This document shows positions 42,101 to 51,680 of a stretch of 64,000 nt of DNA, piece after piece. Every line of letters starts with the position of its first letter. The stretch's first letter is position 1. Where the stretch lies: NCBI RefSeq assembly GCF_012911015.1, contig NZ_WVVV01000003.1, positions 285,751 to 349,750 on the forward strand, written 5' to 3'. The stretch comes from Chelativorans sp. ZYF759 (GTDB lineage: Bacteria; Pseudomonadota; Alphaproteobacteria; Rhizobiales; Rhizobiaceae). The notes below the pieces were generated by a model, which saw only the letters and a list, made by a program, of their open reading frames with translations, did not search any database and was not told the DNA's origin. The translations under genes were made by a program, and so were the position numbers.

Positions 42101-42850
42101 CTAGAGGAGGTCGCGGTGGAAGCGGTTGCGGCGCAGATAGTAGAACGGAACCTCGCCGCCGGGGGCGAGCTCGGGGTCGACGGCCAGCCGCGCTTTCAAA
42201 TCGCCCAGTACCGTGCGCGTGATGGTCGGCACCTCCGCCTCGCGCGCTTCGTCGATCGGCAGCCAGCAGAGCTCTTCCAGCTCCTGGGTCGGTCCGCCAT
42301 CGGGCAGGGCGACCGCCACGTCATCGCGCCAGGCGGCCAGGAACCGCGTATCGAACCGGCGCACGCGTCCGGGCGGGGTGATCGCGCGGGCCACGAAACG
42401 CAGCGCGTCGAGGCCCGGCTCCACGCCGTGCTCGCAGAAGGCCTGCCAGCCTTCCTGCCGCGCCGTGAAATCGGCCCGGCGGCCGATCAGAAGTCCGGCT
42501 TCCTCATAGGTCTCGCGGATGGCCGAAAGCGCGATGGCGCGCGCGCGCGCGCTGGTGGCGCGGGTCCCGCGGGCGATCATCTTGGCCTCTTCCTGAGGAT
42601 GCAGCCCGCGCGCGACCGGTACGCGACTGTCGGCAGGGTCGGTGCGTCCGCCGGGAAAAACGAACCGTCCCGGCATGAAGGCGTGCTTGCGGCTGCGGCG
42701 GCCCAGAAGGACACGAATATCGCCACCCTGGCGATCGAGGAGAATGAGTGTCGCGGCATCGCGCGGGCGCTTGGGCCCGCTGCCGAGAGCAAAGTCCTTG
42801 TTCTCGGCCTTGTCGATCTCCGCCCGCGTCATCCCCTCCATCTGGTTCAT
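42101..42850 (-). CDS. Nudix-domain hydrolase, long form
   Basis: This 249-residue member of the Nudix superfamily is of the type related to NUDT19/YfcD-like coenzyme A or nucleotide hydrolases. The fold starts at RDAATLILLDRQGGDIRVLLGRR, with FMPGRFVFPGG and the core ALSAIRETYEEAGLLIG, which holds the catalytic REtyEEaGL, although with a long insertion before it. The substrate is unknown. Its ATG overlaps the DUF983 stop (ATGA). A second in-frame ATG is six codons in. Confidence 0.85.
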   Translation of the reverse strand: MNQMEGMTRAEIDKAENKDFALGSGPKRPRDAATLILLDRQGGDIRVLLGRRSRKHAFMPGRFVFPGGRTDPADSRVPVARGLHPQEEAKMIARGTRATSARARAIALSAIRETYEEAGLLIGRRADFTARQEGWQAFCEHGVEPGLDALRFVARAITPPGRVRRFDTRFLAAWRDDVAVALPDGGPTQELEELCWLPIDEAREAEVPTITRTVLGDLKARLAVDPELAPGGEVPFYYLRRNRFHRDLL

Positions 42851-43302
42851 TCGCGCCCGTCTCCAGTGGCCTCGGCGGCCTTCGGACGATAGAAATGATC
42901 GTCGGTATCCCCGCCGAAACCATGCAGCCTGTTGGCCCATTGCAGGCCGACGACCGCGCCCTTGACGGGCTGCAGCAGCGCCACCGACACGACCACCGTC
43001 AGTGATCCCCAGATCGCCATCTGGGTCCAGATCGAGACGTCCATCGCCGCCTCCAGGAGCACGAACTTCGAAACGATGAGATGTCCAACGATGACGATCA
43101 CGATGTAGGCGGGCAGATCGTCCGCGCGGTGGTGATGGTATTCCTCGCCACAATTCTCGCATCGGTCGTTTACCTTCAGGAAGGCGCGAAACAACTTGCC
43201 CTCGCCGCAGTGCGGACACCGGCCCATGAAGCCGCGGCCCATGGCCCGCCACACCGAGCGTGCATTCTGTTCTCCACCGCCCAATCGTATTTCTTCCATC
43301 AT
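42847..43302 (-). CDS. DUF983 membrane protein with zinc-ribbon motif
   Basis: This 151-residue protein has an N-terminal four-cysteine motif (RCPHCGEGKLF, then DRCENCGEEYHHHRADDLPA), followed by two membrane helices (about 63-85 and 93-113). This is a clear DUF983 pattern. It is widespread in alphaproteobacteria and often encoded after rnr, as here; function is unproven. Its start overlaps the rnr stop and its stop overlaps the Nudix start, so the three are translationally coupled. Confidence 0.92.
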   Translation of the reverse strand: MMEEIRLGGGEQNARSVWRAMGRGFMGRCPHCGEGKLFRAFLKVNDRCENCGEEYHHHRADDLPAYIVIVIVGHLIVSKFVLLEAAMDVSIWTQMAIWGSLTVVVSVALLQPVKGAVVGLQWANRLHGFGGDTDDHFYRPKAAEATGDGRE

Positions 43303-45605
43303 TTTCTCCTGCCGGCGCGTTGTCCGGGCCGGCGCTTCTGTCCGACACGCCCCTTGCCCTTCGCCTTGTGGAAGGAAAGCTTGGTGCCGGGCAGGGGCTT
43401 CGGTTCCGTCAGCATCTCGAAGCGCATCGAACCGGCAAGCGGCACGACTTCAGCCAGCCTTATCTCGACCGGATCGGCGAGACGATAGCCACGGCCCGAT
43501 CTTTCACCGGCCAGCGCCTGCGAGGCTTCGTCGTAGATATAGTAGTCGTCCCCCAAAGTCGAAACCGGCACGAAGCCGTCGGCGGCGTAATCGGGCAGCT
43601 TGACGAAGAGTCCGGCCTTGGTGACGCCGGCCACGCGCCCTTCGAAAACCTCGCCGATCCGGCCGGAAAGGTGGGCTGCGACCAGCCTGTCGACCGTGTC
43701 GCGCTCCGCTGCCATGGCGCGGCGTTCGGCCGCGGAGATCAATGCCGCGACCTCCGCCATCCGATCTTCTTCGGCCTGCGTGATGCCGCCCTTGCCGAGC
43801 CCGAGTGCCGCAATCAGCGCCCGATGGACGATCAGGTCGGCATAACGGCGTATGGGGGAGGTGAAATGGGCGTAGCGATGCAGATTGAGGCCGAAATGTC
43901 CGATGTTGTCGGTCTCGTAGGCGGCCTGGCTCTGGGAGCGCAGGACAACTTCGTTGACCAGCACGTCATTCTCCGTGCCCTCGACGCGCTCCAGGATCGC
44001 GTTGAAGGCCTTGGGCCGCAACTGTGCGCCGCGGGCGAGCGAGATACCGATCGTCTGCAGGAATTCGCGCAGCGCCTCCTGCTTGGCCAGCGAGGGCGAA
44101 TCGTGAATGCGGTAGACGAGTTTCTGTCGCTTCGCCTCCAGCGTTTCGGCCGCCGCGACATTTGCCTGGATCATGCATTCCTCGATGAGCTTGTGGGCAT
44201 CGAGGCGTTCGGGGACGAACACGCGATCGACCGTGCCGTCTTCCTTCAGGAGGATGCGGCGCTCGGGAAGGTCGAGTTCCAGCGGCTGGCGGGATTCGCG
44301 GCCACGCTTGAGGATGCGGTAGCCCTCCCACAGAGGCTTCAAGACAGTCTCCAGATGCGGCTTGGCGATCTCGTCCGGCGCGCCGTCGATCGCCGTTTGC
44401 GCCTGCGAGTAGGATAGTTTGGCCGCGGACCGCATCACGATGCGGTGGAAGGTATGCCTGAGCTTTCGCCCGTCGGCGGCGAAGACCATGCGCACCGCCA
44501 GGGCCGGTCGATCCTCGCCTTCGCGCAGCGAGCACAGATCGTTGGAGATGCGCTCGGGAAGCATGGGAACCACCCTGTCGGGGAAGTAGACCGAGTTGCC
44601 CCGCTTCTGCGCCTCGCGGTCCATGGCCGAGTCCGGTCGCACATAGGCCGCCACGTCGGCGATGGCGACGGTGACGATCACGCCCCCGGGATTCCGCTCA
44701 TCCTCGTCCGGCTCGGCATGCACGGCATCGTCATGGTCGCGCGCGTCCGAGGGGTCGATGGTGATGAGCGGCAGGTTCCGCCAGTCTTCGCGCGGACCGG
44801 TGTCGAAACCGGCGGCTGTCTCGGCTTCCTCCAGGACGGATTCGGGAAAGATGTGCGGAATCTCGTGCGCATGGATCGCGATCAGGGAGGCCGACTTTTC
44901 GTCCCCCATCCGGCCCAGCGCCCGCGTTACCTTCGCGCGCGGCAGCCCGTAGCGGCCCGCCGAAATGGGCTCGGCCTCCACCAGATCGCCGGGGGAGGCA
45001 TCGCCGCGATGGTCGGCGTCAATCGCATATTCGGCCTGGCGCCGTTCCACCGGCTCGAGACGCCAGGATCCGTCTGCGATCACACGCACCACGCCGAGAA
45101 CGCTCTCGCGGCGCTTGTCGATGATCTTGAGAACGCGGGCCGTATAGGCTGGCCCCTGCGCGTCTTCGACGGGAAAAACCTTGGCCAGGACCCGCTCGCC
45201 GACACCCGGTGCGCGACCTTTTGCACCGCGCGGCATGCGGATCGCCACCAGCGGCGCGGGGCCGTTGTCGTCGCGTGTCTCGGAAGGTCGGGCCAGCAAC
45301 TCCCCATCACTGCCGCGCCCGAAGATGTCGAGAACCACGACATGAGGAAGTCCGCCCGGACGGACGAGCTTCTTTGCCTTGCGCTCGAGCAGGCCTTCGT
45401 CCTCGAGCGCGCGCAAAGTGTCCTTCAGCCAGACCCTGTCCGGCCCCTTCAGACCGAAGGCACGCGCGATCTCGCGCTTACCGGCCTGGTCTGGATTTTC
45501 GTTGATGAAGGCAAGCAGCTGCTCGCGGCTGGGACGAAAATCGCTGGCGACGGGGCCGCTCTTGTCGTGGCCTTTCTTGGAGCGCCCTGAAATCCGCCTG
45601 GCCAA
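43299..45605 (-). CDS. rnr: Ribonuclease R
   Basis: This 768-residue 3'-to-5' exoribonuclease degrades structured RNA. The domains are an N-terminal winged helix and cold-shock region (about 20-220), the RNB catalytic domain with its Asp cluster (ITIDPSDARDHDDAVHAEPD) and the HFTSPIRRYADL motif, an S1 domain (about 640-725), and a basic Lys-rich tail. It starts at a TTG (45605), the only good option, with AAGGA 6 nt ahead inside the end of topA. It follows topA by 2 bp and is co-transcribed with it. Confidence 0.96.
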   Translation of the reverse strand: MARRISGRSKKGHDKSGPVASDFRPSREQLLAFINENPDQAGKREIARAFGLKGPDRVWLKDTLRALEDEGLLERKAKKLVRPGGLPHVVVLDIFGRGSDGELLARPSETRDDNGPAPLVAIRMPRGAKGRAPGVGERVLAKVFPVEDAQGPAYTARVLKIIDKRRESVLGVVRVIADGSWRLEPVERRQAEYAIDADHRGDASPGDLVEAEPISAGRYGLPRAKVTRALGRMGDEKSASLIAIHAHEIPHIFPESVLEEAETAAGFDTGPREDWRNLPLITIDPSDARDHDDAVHAEPDEDERNPGGVIVTVAIADVAAYVRPDSAMDREAQKRGNSVYFPDRVVPMLPERISNDLCSLREGEDRPALAVRMVFAADGRKLRHTFHRIVMRSAAKLSYSQAQTAIDGAPDEIAKPHLETVLKPLWEGYRILKRGRESRQPLELDLPERRILLKEDGTVDRVFVPERLDAHKLIEECMIQANVAAAETLEAKRQKLVYRIHDSPSLAKQEALREFLQTIGISLARGAQLRPKAFNAILERVEGTENDVLVNEVVLRSQSQAAYETDNIGHFGLNLHRYAHFTSPIRRYADLIVHRALIAALGLGKGGITQAEEDRMAEVAALISAAERRAMAAERDTVDRLVAAHLSGRIGEVFEGRVAGVTKAGLFVKLPDYAADGFVPVSTLGDDYYIYDEASQALAGERSGRGYRLADPVEIRLAEVVPLAGSMRFEMLTEPKPLPGTKLSFHKAKGKGRVGQKRRPGQRAGRRK

Positions 45606-45607
45606 TT

Positions 45608-48232
45608 CTATTCCTTCGATGCCTTGCCGGCCGCCTTCTTGGCAGCTGGCTTTTTCGCCGCGGCCTTCTTGGCGGGGGCTTTCTTTGCCGGGGCCTTCTT
45701 GGCTGCGGGCTTCGCCTTGCCCTTGCCGCCCTTGGCCGCCTTGGCCGCAATCAGTTCCAGCGCCTCTTCGACCGTGACGGATTGGGGCTCCTTGCCGTTG
45801 GGCAGGGTGGCGTTGACCTTGCCCCAGTTGACATAGGGGCCGTAGCGTCCATCGCGGACCGTGATCGCGCCGCCGTCGGGATGTTCGCCCAGTTCCTTGA
45901 GCGCGGCGGCTGTGCGCCCTCTGCCGCCTTTGGCCTGCTTCTCCGCGATGACCGACACCGCGCGGTTGATGCCGATCGAGAACACGTCCTCGATCGATTC
46001 GAGGTTGGCATAGGTTCCATCGTGGAGCACGAACGGGCCGTAACGCCCCAGCCCGGCGGTGATCATCTTGCCGCTTTCGGGATGCTGCCCGACATCTCGC
46101 GGCAGCGAGATAAGCGCCATTGCCTTTTCATGGTCCATGGCGTCGACGGTCCAGCCTTTGGGCAGGCTGGTGCGCTTGGCCTCCTTGCCCTCGCCACGCT
46201 GGACATAAGGGCCGAAGCGCCCTGATTTCAGCAAGATCTCCTCGCCGGTATAGGGGTCCTTGCCGAGTTCGCGATCGCCTTCGGCTGCGCCCTCGCCATT
46301 CCCGTTCACGGCTTCGCCAAGCTGACGCGTGAAGCCGCATTCGGGGTAGTTCGAACAGCCGACGAAGGCGCCGAACTTGCCGAGCTTCAGCGACAGATTG
46401 CCGGTGCCGCATTTGGGACAGATGCGCGGGTTCGATCCGTCGTCGCGCTCGGGGAAGACCAGCGGCGCCAGTTCCTCGTTCAGCGCATCGAGCACCTGCG
46501 TGACGCGAAGTTCCTTGATGTCGGCCACGGAGCCCGAGAACTGCTGCCAGAAATCGCGCAGCACATCCTTCCATGCAAGCTTGCCGTCGGAGATCTGGTC
46601 GAGCTTTTCCTCGAGCGCGGCGGTGAAGTCGTATTCGACGTAGCGCTCGAAGAAGTTCTCCAGGAACGCAGTGACCAGCCGCCCCTTGGGCTGCGGCGTC
46701 AGCCGGCGCTTGTCGATGGTGACATAGTCGCGGTCCTCGAGTGTCTTGAGCGTCGCGGCATAGGTCGATGGCCGGCCGATGCCCAGTTCTTCCATGCGCT
46801 TGATGAGCGAGGCCTCGGAATAGCGGGGCGGGGGCTCGGTGGTGTGTTTGGTGGAATCGACCTTCTCGCGCGCCAGATCTTCGCCCATGCGGATTTCCGG
46901 CAGGCGGCGATCATCCTCCTTCTCGGCGTCTTCGTCGCGATCCTCGGTGTAGGCGGCGATGAAGCCGTCGAAGCGGATGACGGAGCCCACCGCGCGCAGA
47001 TTGGCCGTCTGGCCCGCATTGCGCGCCTCGATTTCGACGGTGGTGCGTTCGATCTCGGCCGGCTGCATCTGGCTGGCGACCGCCCGCTGCCAGATCATCT
47101 CGTAAAGTCGCGCCTGGTCGGCATCGAGATATTTGCGCACCTGGGCAGGCGTGCGGGAGAAGTCCGTTGGACGCACCGCTTCGTGAGCCTCCTGCGCGTT
47201 CTTGGCCTTGGTGGCGTAGAATCGCGGCTTCTCCGGCAGATACTGCTCGCCGAACTGCGAGCCGATCTGGCGCCGCGCGCCGTCGATGGCTTCCGAGGCC
47301 ATCTGCACGCCGTCGGTACGCATGTAGGTGATGAGGCCGGTCGTCTCACCGCCGATGTCGGTTCCTTCATAGAGCCGCTGGGCCACCTGCATGGTGCGGG
47401 AGGCTGAAAATCCCAGCCGGGAAGACGCCGCCTGCTGAAGCGTGGATGTGGTGAAGGGCGGTGCAGGATTGCGCCGCGTGGGCTTTGCCTCGACGCTGGC
47501 TGCCGAGAAGGACGCGCCCCCCAGCATGGCCGTAATGGCGTCGGCCTCTTCCTGGCTCTTGATGGAGAGCTTCTGCAGCTTCTTGCCTTCATAGGCCGTC
47601 AGCCGTGCCTCGAAGCCTTCGCCGCGCGGCGTCTTCAGGAGCGCGGCGATCTGCCAGTAGTCCTCGCGGATGAAGCGCTCGATCTCGGTCTCGCGGTCGC
47701 AGACGAGGCGAAGCGCCACCGACTGCACACGGCCTGCCGAGCGTGCGCCGGGCAGTTTGCGCCACAGGACCGGCGAGAGCGTGAACCCGACGAGATAATC
47801 GAGCGCGCGGCGTGCCAGATAGGCATCCACGAGCGGCGCATCGATCTCACGTGGCGCGGCCATTGCCTCGGTGACGGCCTGCTTGGTTATCGCGTTGAAC
47901 ACGACCCGCTTGACAGGCTTGTCCTTGATCACGCGCTTCTGGCGCAGGATTTCAAGCACGTGCCACGAGATCGCCTCTCCTTCGCGGTCGGGGTCGGTGG
48001 CGAGAATGAGGCTGTCGGCGTCCTTTACTGCCCTGGTGATCTCCGCAAGGCGCTTGGACGAGGGGCCGTCCACCTCCCAGGACATGGCGAAGTCCTCGTC
48101 GGGCCTCACTGATCCGTCCTTGGCGGGGAGGTCGCGCACATGACCGAACGATGCCAGCACCTTGTAGTTGGAGCCGAGATACTTGTTGATCGTTTTGGCC
48201 TTGGCGGGCGATTCGACAATGACGACGTCCAT
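45608..48232 (-). CDS. topA: DNA topoisomerase I
   Basis: This 874-residue type IA topoisomerase relaxes negative supercoils. The Toprim domain (VVIVESPAKAKTINKYLG, then ATDPDREGEAISWH), the active-site Tyr in GLITYMRTDG, and a C-terminal zinc-finger repeat (CPKCGTGNLSLKLGKFGAF, CSNYPEC) are present. Further topoisomerase C-terminal repeats follow, then a low-complexity Lys/Ala/Pro tail of about 45 residues resembling histone H1, which probably aids DNA binding. I choose the start at MDVVIVESPAK. First gene of the topA-rnr operon. Confidence 0.97.
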   Translation of the reverse strand: MDVVIVESPAKAKTINKYLGSNYKVLASFGHVRDLPAKDGSVRPDEDFAMSWEVDGPSSKRLAEITRAVKDADSLILATDPDREGEAISWHVLEILRQKRVIKDKPVKRVVFNAITKQAVTEAMAAPREIDAPLVDAYLARRALDYLVGFTLSPVLWRKLPGARSAGRVQSVALRLVCDRETEIERFIREDYWQIAALLKTPRGEGFEARLTAYEGKKLQKLSIKSQEEADAITAMLGGASFSAASVEAKPTRRNPAPPFTTSTLQQAASSRLGFSASRTMQVAQRLYEGTDIGGETTGLITYMRTDGVQMASEAIDGARRQIGSQFGEQYLPEKPRFYATKAKNAQEAHEAVRPTDFSRTPAQVRKYLDADQARLYEMIWQRAVASQMQPAEIERTTVEIEARNAGQTANLRAVGSVIRFDGFIAAYTEDRDEDAEKEDDRRLPEIRMGEDLAREKVDSTKHTTEPPPRYSEASLIKRMEELGIGRPSTYAATLKTLEDRDYVTIDKRRLTPQPKGRLVTAFLENFFERYVEYDFTAALEEKLDQISDGKLAWKDVLRDFWQQFSGSVADIKELRVTQVLDALNEELAPLVFPERDDGSNPRICPKCGTGNLSLKLGKFGAFVGCSNYPECGFTRQLGEAVNGNGEGAAEGDRELGKDPYTGEEILLKSGRFGPYVQRGEGKEAKRTSLPKGWTVDAMDHEKAMALISLPRDVGQHPESGKMITAGLGRYGPFVLHDGTYANLESIEDVFSIGINRAVSVIAEKQAKGGRGRTAAALKELGEHPDGGAITVRDGRYGPYVNWGKVNATLPNGKEPQSVTVEEALELIAAKAAKGGKGKAKPAAKKAPAKKAPAKKAAAKKPAAKKAAGKASKE

Positions 48233-48301
48233 GACGTGCGGCTGTTCCTTCCGGTAACCCGAGACTGAAACTGGGGCTGATTGGTTCTGCAAACCCGCTC
48301 C

Positions 48302-48330
48302 ACATGGCTGCGCTTTGTGCCGCGGTCAAG
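48302..48330 (-). promoter_or_regulatory. Candidate sigma-70 promoter of topA
   Basis: On the minus strand CTTGAC is followed after 17 bp by CCATGT, with expected initiation near 48295, about 63 nt before the topA ATG. The -35 is perfect and the -10 is weak. Confidence 0.45.
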
Positions 48331-48483
48331 GGGCGGGCCCGTCGCCGGCCCGTTCCGGTGGTCATTCAAGCGCCGCTTTGGCGGTATCGGCCGGGGGTTG
48401 TGGAAACGGTTTTCATTCTATTGAAAGTTGTATATATCAGTTCTGCAATCTTGGGGTGCAGTGTCGGGTCTTGGAGACGAGGC

Positions 48484-48732
48484 ATGGGCGAGACGCGCGA
48501 GGAAGATCGCCGTGCGGCGGCGCTGGACTACATGCATGTCATGCTTGGCCAGCTGCGGGCTATGGCGGAGCGCGATAGCCATGACATGCTAGCCTATCTG
48601 ATCGGGATGGCTCACCTGGAAGCGGCGGAAAAGGCCCGGGAGCGCGCGCTCACAAGTCGCGCGGCACCAGGGAGACGAGGCCCCCGGCCTGACGCGACAG
48701 CCGGCCCGCCAGGTCGAGTTCCAGGAGGATGA
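48484..48732 (+). CDS. Small helical hypothetical protein
   Basis: This 82-residue protein (MGETREEDRRAAALDYMHVM...) looks like a two-helix soluble protein over its first 57 residues, up to ARERALT. The remainder is Arg/Pro/Gly-rich and probably just read-through of the convergent dprA region, with which it overlaps by 83 bp. Similar short proteins occur in rhizobia; no function known. It is preceded by an AT-rich stretch (48410-48440) that may hold the promoter. Confidence 0.6.
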   Translation: MGETREEDRRAAALDYMHVMLGQLRAMAERDSHDMLAYLIGMAHLEAAEKARERALTSRAAPGRRGPRPDATAGPPGRVPGG

Positions 48733-49789
48733 GATGCACCTGGCCAGGCGACAATTCGGTATGGCGCACGATTTCGTCGATCGATACCGGGGTCGGCCCA
48801 AGCGCTTCCAGCACCAGTGCGCGCTCGTCGTCTCCGGCGGGCGGCGTTGACGAGAGATCGGGAGGCTCCTCCAGCGCAGGCGGGAACTGCTGCTGCGCCT
48901 CTCCGGCGATGGGTCGGATGTGAGAGATCACGTCCTGCGCCTCGGTCACCAGAACCGCACCGTCCTTGAGCAGTCGGTTGGAGCCCGCGGCGCGGGGATC
49001 GAGCGGCGATCCAGGGACCGCGAATACGATACGGCCCATCTCGCCGGCCAGTCTGGCGCTGATCAGCGAGCCCGATCGGTTGGCCGCCTCCACCACCACC
49101 AGCCCAAGCGAGAGACCCGCCACCAAGCGGTTTCGGCGGGGAAAATCGCGCGCCCGCGGCTCCCACCCGAAGGGCATCTCCGAGACAAGCGCCCCGCGCT
49201 CTGCGATTTCTTCGGCGAGCTCGATATTCTCGGGTGGATAGGTGCGGTCCAGCCCACCGGCCATCATGGCAACCGTCCCGGTGTCGAGACTGCCCACATG
49301 GGCTGCCGCGTCTATGCCGCGCGCCAGCCCCGAGACGATCGAATAGCCTTCGGCGCCGAGATCGCGCGCCAGCATGCGTGCCATCTTGATTCCGGCCAGC
49401 GATGCGTTGCGCGCCCCGACGATGCCGATCGCCGTCATCTGCAGGATGGCCGCCTGGCCCTTGACCGCAATCAGGGGCGGCGGCAAGGCCATGTTGCGCA
49501 GCATCGGCGGATATTCCGCCTCGCCGATGGCCACGAACCGTGCCCCGAAACGCTGGGCCTTCTCCAGTTCCTCCTCGGCTTCGGCGATATCGGGAACGCG
49601 CACAGCGCGCGTCGCGCCGCCATTGGAAGTGAGTTCGGGAAGGACGGCTATCGCTGCTTCGGCCGAGCCGAAACGGTTGATCAGGTCGCGGAATGCAGCG
49701 GGGCCGACATTGTCGGTGCGGATAAGGCGCAGCCAGTGGAGCCTTTGCCGGTCCGTGAGGCGAGGCGCCTCGTTCGACCGGTCCTGCAC
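48650..49789 (-). CDS. dprA: DNA-processing protein DprA (Smf)
   Basis: This 379-residue protein binds single-stranded DNA taken up by the cell and loads RecA on it. The order is a helical N-terminus, a Rossmann-like core (IGIVGARNASLAGIKMARML, GLARGIDAAAH, VAMMAGGLDRTYPPEN, GSLISARLAGEMGR) and a C-terminal winged helix (about 315-375). It starts with GTG at 49789. It lies 4 bp after plsY in a plsY-dprA order widely conserved in rhizobia. Confidence 0.96.
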   Translation of the reverse strand: MQDRSNEAPRLTDRQRLHWLRLIRTDNVGPAAFRDLINRFGSAEAAIAVLPELTSNGGATRAVRVPDIAEAEEELEKAQRFGARFVAIGEAEYPPMLRNMALPPPLIAVKGQAAILQMTAIGIVGARNASLAGIKMARMLARDLGAEGYSIVSGLARGIDAAAHVGSLDTGTVAMMAGGLDRTYPPENIELAEEIAERGALVSEMPFGWEPRARDFPRRNRLVAGLSLGLVVVEAANRSGSLISARLAGEMGRIVFAVPGSPLDPRAAGSNRLLKDGAVLVTEAQDVISHIRPIAGEAQQQFPPALEEPPDLSSTPPAGDDERALVLEALGPTPVSIDEIVRHTELSPGQVHLILLELDLAGRLSRQAGGLVSLVPRDL

Positions 49790-49793
49790 GGCT

Positions 49794-50375
49794 CTAGCCT
49801 TTGGAACCGATGCGGGACTCCGTCCCGTTCATCAGCCTGCCGATATTCTGGCTGTGCTTGAAAAAGATGACGATCGTCATCAGCGCGAACAGAACCGCAC
49901 CGTCGATCCGGCCCATCCAGAACAAGGTCAGGGGCGCCACGATGGTCGCGACGAGCGCTGCGAGCGAGGAAAAGCGCGTCACCGCGGCAACCAGCAGCCA
50001 TGCCACGGCAAAGGCGATTGCAGCCGGCCAGAAGACGGGCGCCAGAACGCCCAGATAGGTGGCCACTCCCTTGCCGCCACGAAAGCCAAGCCAGACGGGA
50101 AAGATATGGCCCAGAAACGCGCCCAGCCCGGCGATCAGGGCCAGGTCGGCTCCCCAGTTGCCAGCGATCAGCACCGCCGCCGTACCCTTGAGCGCGTCGA
50201 GAAGCAGTGTGAGCGCCGCAAGGCCCTTGTTGCCGGTTCGCAGGACGTTGGTGGCGCCGATATTGCCGGAGCCGATCTTGCGCAGATCGCCAAGCCCACC
50301 AAGGCGGGCGAGAATCACGCCGAAGGGGATCGACCCGAGCAGGTATCCGAAAAGGATCGCCAGCGCGTAGCTCAT
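49794..50375 (-). CDS. plsY: Glycerol-3-phosphate acyltransferase PlsY
   Basis: This 193-residue integral membrane enzyme transfers an acyl group from acyl-phosphate to glycerol 3-phosphate in phospholipid synthesis. Signature loops are visible: [54 protein letters not shown] and [20 protein letters not shown]. It has about five membrane segments. Part of the pyrB-pyrC-plsY-dprA run. Confidence 0.97.
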   Translation of the reverse strand: MSYALAILFGYLLGSIPFGVILARLGGLGDLRKIGSGNIGATNVLRTGNKGLAALTLLLDALKGTAAVLIAGNWGADLALIAGLGAFLGHIFPVWLGFRGGKGVATYLGVLAPVFWPAAIAFAVAWLLVAAVTRFSSLAALVATIVAPLTLFWMGRIDGAVLFALMTIVIFFKHSQNIGRLMNGTESRIGSKG

Positions 50376-50390
50376 CGTAAACCCGTCCCC

Positions 50391-51680
50391 TCACTCAGTG
50401 GAAAACACAGTGCGTCCGGCAACCAGAGTTTGCAAGACCTTGCCCTGCATCAGCGCGCCCTCGAAGCAGGTGTTTTTCGATCGCGACAGGATATCATCTT
50501 CCTTGACCACCCAGGGCGCGTCGAGATCGACCAGGATCAGGTCGGCCGAGGCACCGGGCTTCAAAGTCCCTGCGTCGAGCCCAAAGCGGCGGGCCGGGGC
50601 GGTCGACAGCGCTTCGACAAGCCGCAGCAGCGGCACCTCGCCATTGTGATGCAGCCTGAGCGCGGCGGCGAGCAGCGTCTCCAGTCCGATCGCGCCGGGT
50701 GCTGCCTCCGAGAAGGGCAGCCGCTTGGTGTCGACATCCTGCGGGTCGTGCGAGGAGACGATGATGTCGATCGCGCCCGACTTGAGCGCCTCCACCATCG
50801 CGGCCCGGTCCTCCTCGGCCCTGAGCGGCGGGGTGAGCCGGAAGAAGGTGCGGTATTCGCCGACATCCATCTCGTTGAGCGCAAGATTGTTGATGGAGAC
50901 GCCGGCCGTCACGTCCGCTCCATCGGCCTTGGCACGGGAAACCGCGGCTGCCGATATGGCGGTCGAGAGCTTGGAAGCGTGGTAGGCGCCGCCGGTCAGC
51001 CGTGCCAGGCTGAGATCGCGCTCCAGCGTGATGAGTTCGGCCTCGCGCGGGATGCCGGGCAGCCCCAGCCAGCTCGCGAAAAGCCCCTCGTTCATGACAC
51101 CATAGGAGGCGAGGTCTGGATCCTGCGTCTCGTGGGAGATCACCGCGCTGAAATCGCGCGCATAGGTCAGCGCCCGGCGCATGACCAGTGCGCTTGCGAT
51201 CGTGCGGCGGCCTTCGGTCAGGGCGACGGCGCCCGCGCCCTGCAGGAGAGCGAACTCCGTCATCTCGAGACCCTTGAGGCCCTTGGTGATGGCGGCCGCC
51301 GGATGCACGTTGACAAGGGCGGTATCGCGCGCGCTGCGCAGCACGAACTCGACCAGCGCCACGTCGTCGATCACCGGGTCCGTGTCCGGCATGGTCACGA
51401 TCGACGTCACGCCACCCGCCGCCGCAGCCCGCGAGGCAGAGGCGATGGTCTCGCGATGCTCGGCTCCCGGTTCGCCGACATGGACATGGGCGTCGACAAG
51501 CCCCGGCATGATGGTCAGGCCCGAACAATCCTTTACCGTCGCCCCCTCGGGAAATCCCTGATTGAGGGCGCCCGCGCCCGCCTCTTTCACGCGACCGTCC
51601 TCGACGATGACCGTGCCGATTTCGTCGAGCATGCGCGACGGGTCGATGATGCGGGCCTTTTCGAGGACGACGATGCTCAT
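50391..51680 (-). CDS. pyrC: Dihydroorotase-like protein, probably catalytically inactive
   Basis: This 429-residue amidohydrolase fold aligns with class I dihydroorotases, and its coupling to pyrB (ATGA overlap) fits pyrimidine synthesis. His65, His67, His183 and His234 of the metal site remain. However the usual HLREPG Arg is Gly69, the FxDDG region reads ALTEGRR, and the catalytic Asp of the ATDHAPH motif is Ser310 (VSSHDPQD). This looks like a PyrC'/PyrX-type subunit that stabilises aspartate carbamoyltransferase rather than an active enzyme. A second, active pyrC should exist elsewhere. Confidence 0.88.
   Translation of the reverse strand: MSIVVLEKARIIDPSRMLDEIGTVIVEDGRVKEAGAGALNQGFPEGATVKDCSGLTIMPGLVDAHVHVGEPGAEHRETIASASRAAAAGGVTSIVTMPDTDPVIDDVALVEFVLRSARDTALVNVHPAAAITKGLKGLEMTEFALLQGAGAVALTEGRRTIASALVMRRALTYARDFSAVISHETQDPDLASYGVMNEGLFASWLGLPGIPREAELITLERDLSLARLTGGAYHASKLSTAISAAAVSRAKADGADVTAGVSINNLALNEMDVGEYRTFFRLTPPLRAEEDRAAMVEALKSGAIDIIVSSHDPQDVDTKRLPFSEAAPGAIGLETLLAAALRLHHNGEVPLLRLVEALSTAPARRFGLDAGTLKPGASADLILVDLDAPWVVKEDDILSRSKNTCFEGALMQGKVLQTLVAGRTVFSTE

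Noticed and set aside
45608..45745. Simple-sequence repeat
   Set aside because: It is the coding sequence of the Lys/Ala/Pro tail of TopA, a normal feature of alphaproteobacterial topoisomerase I.
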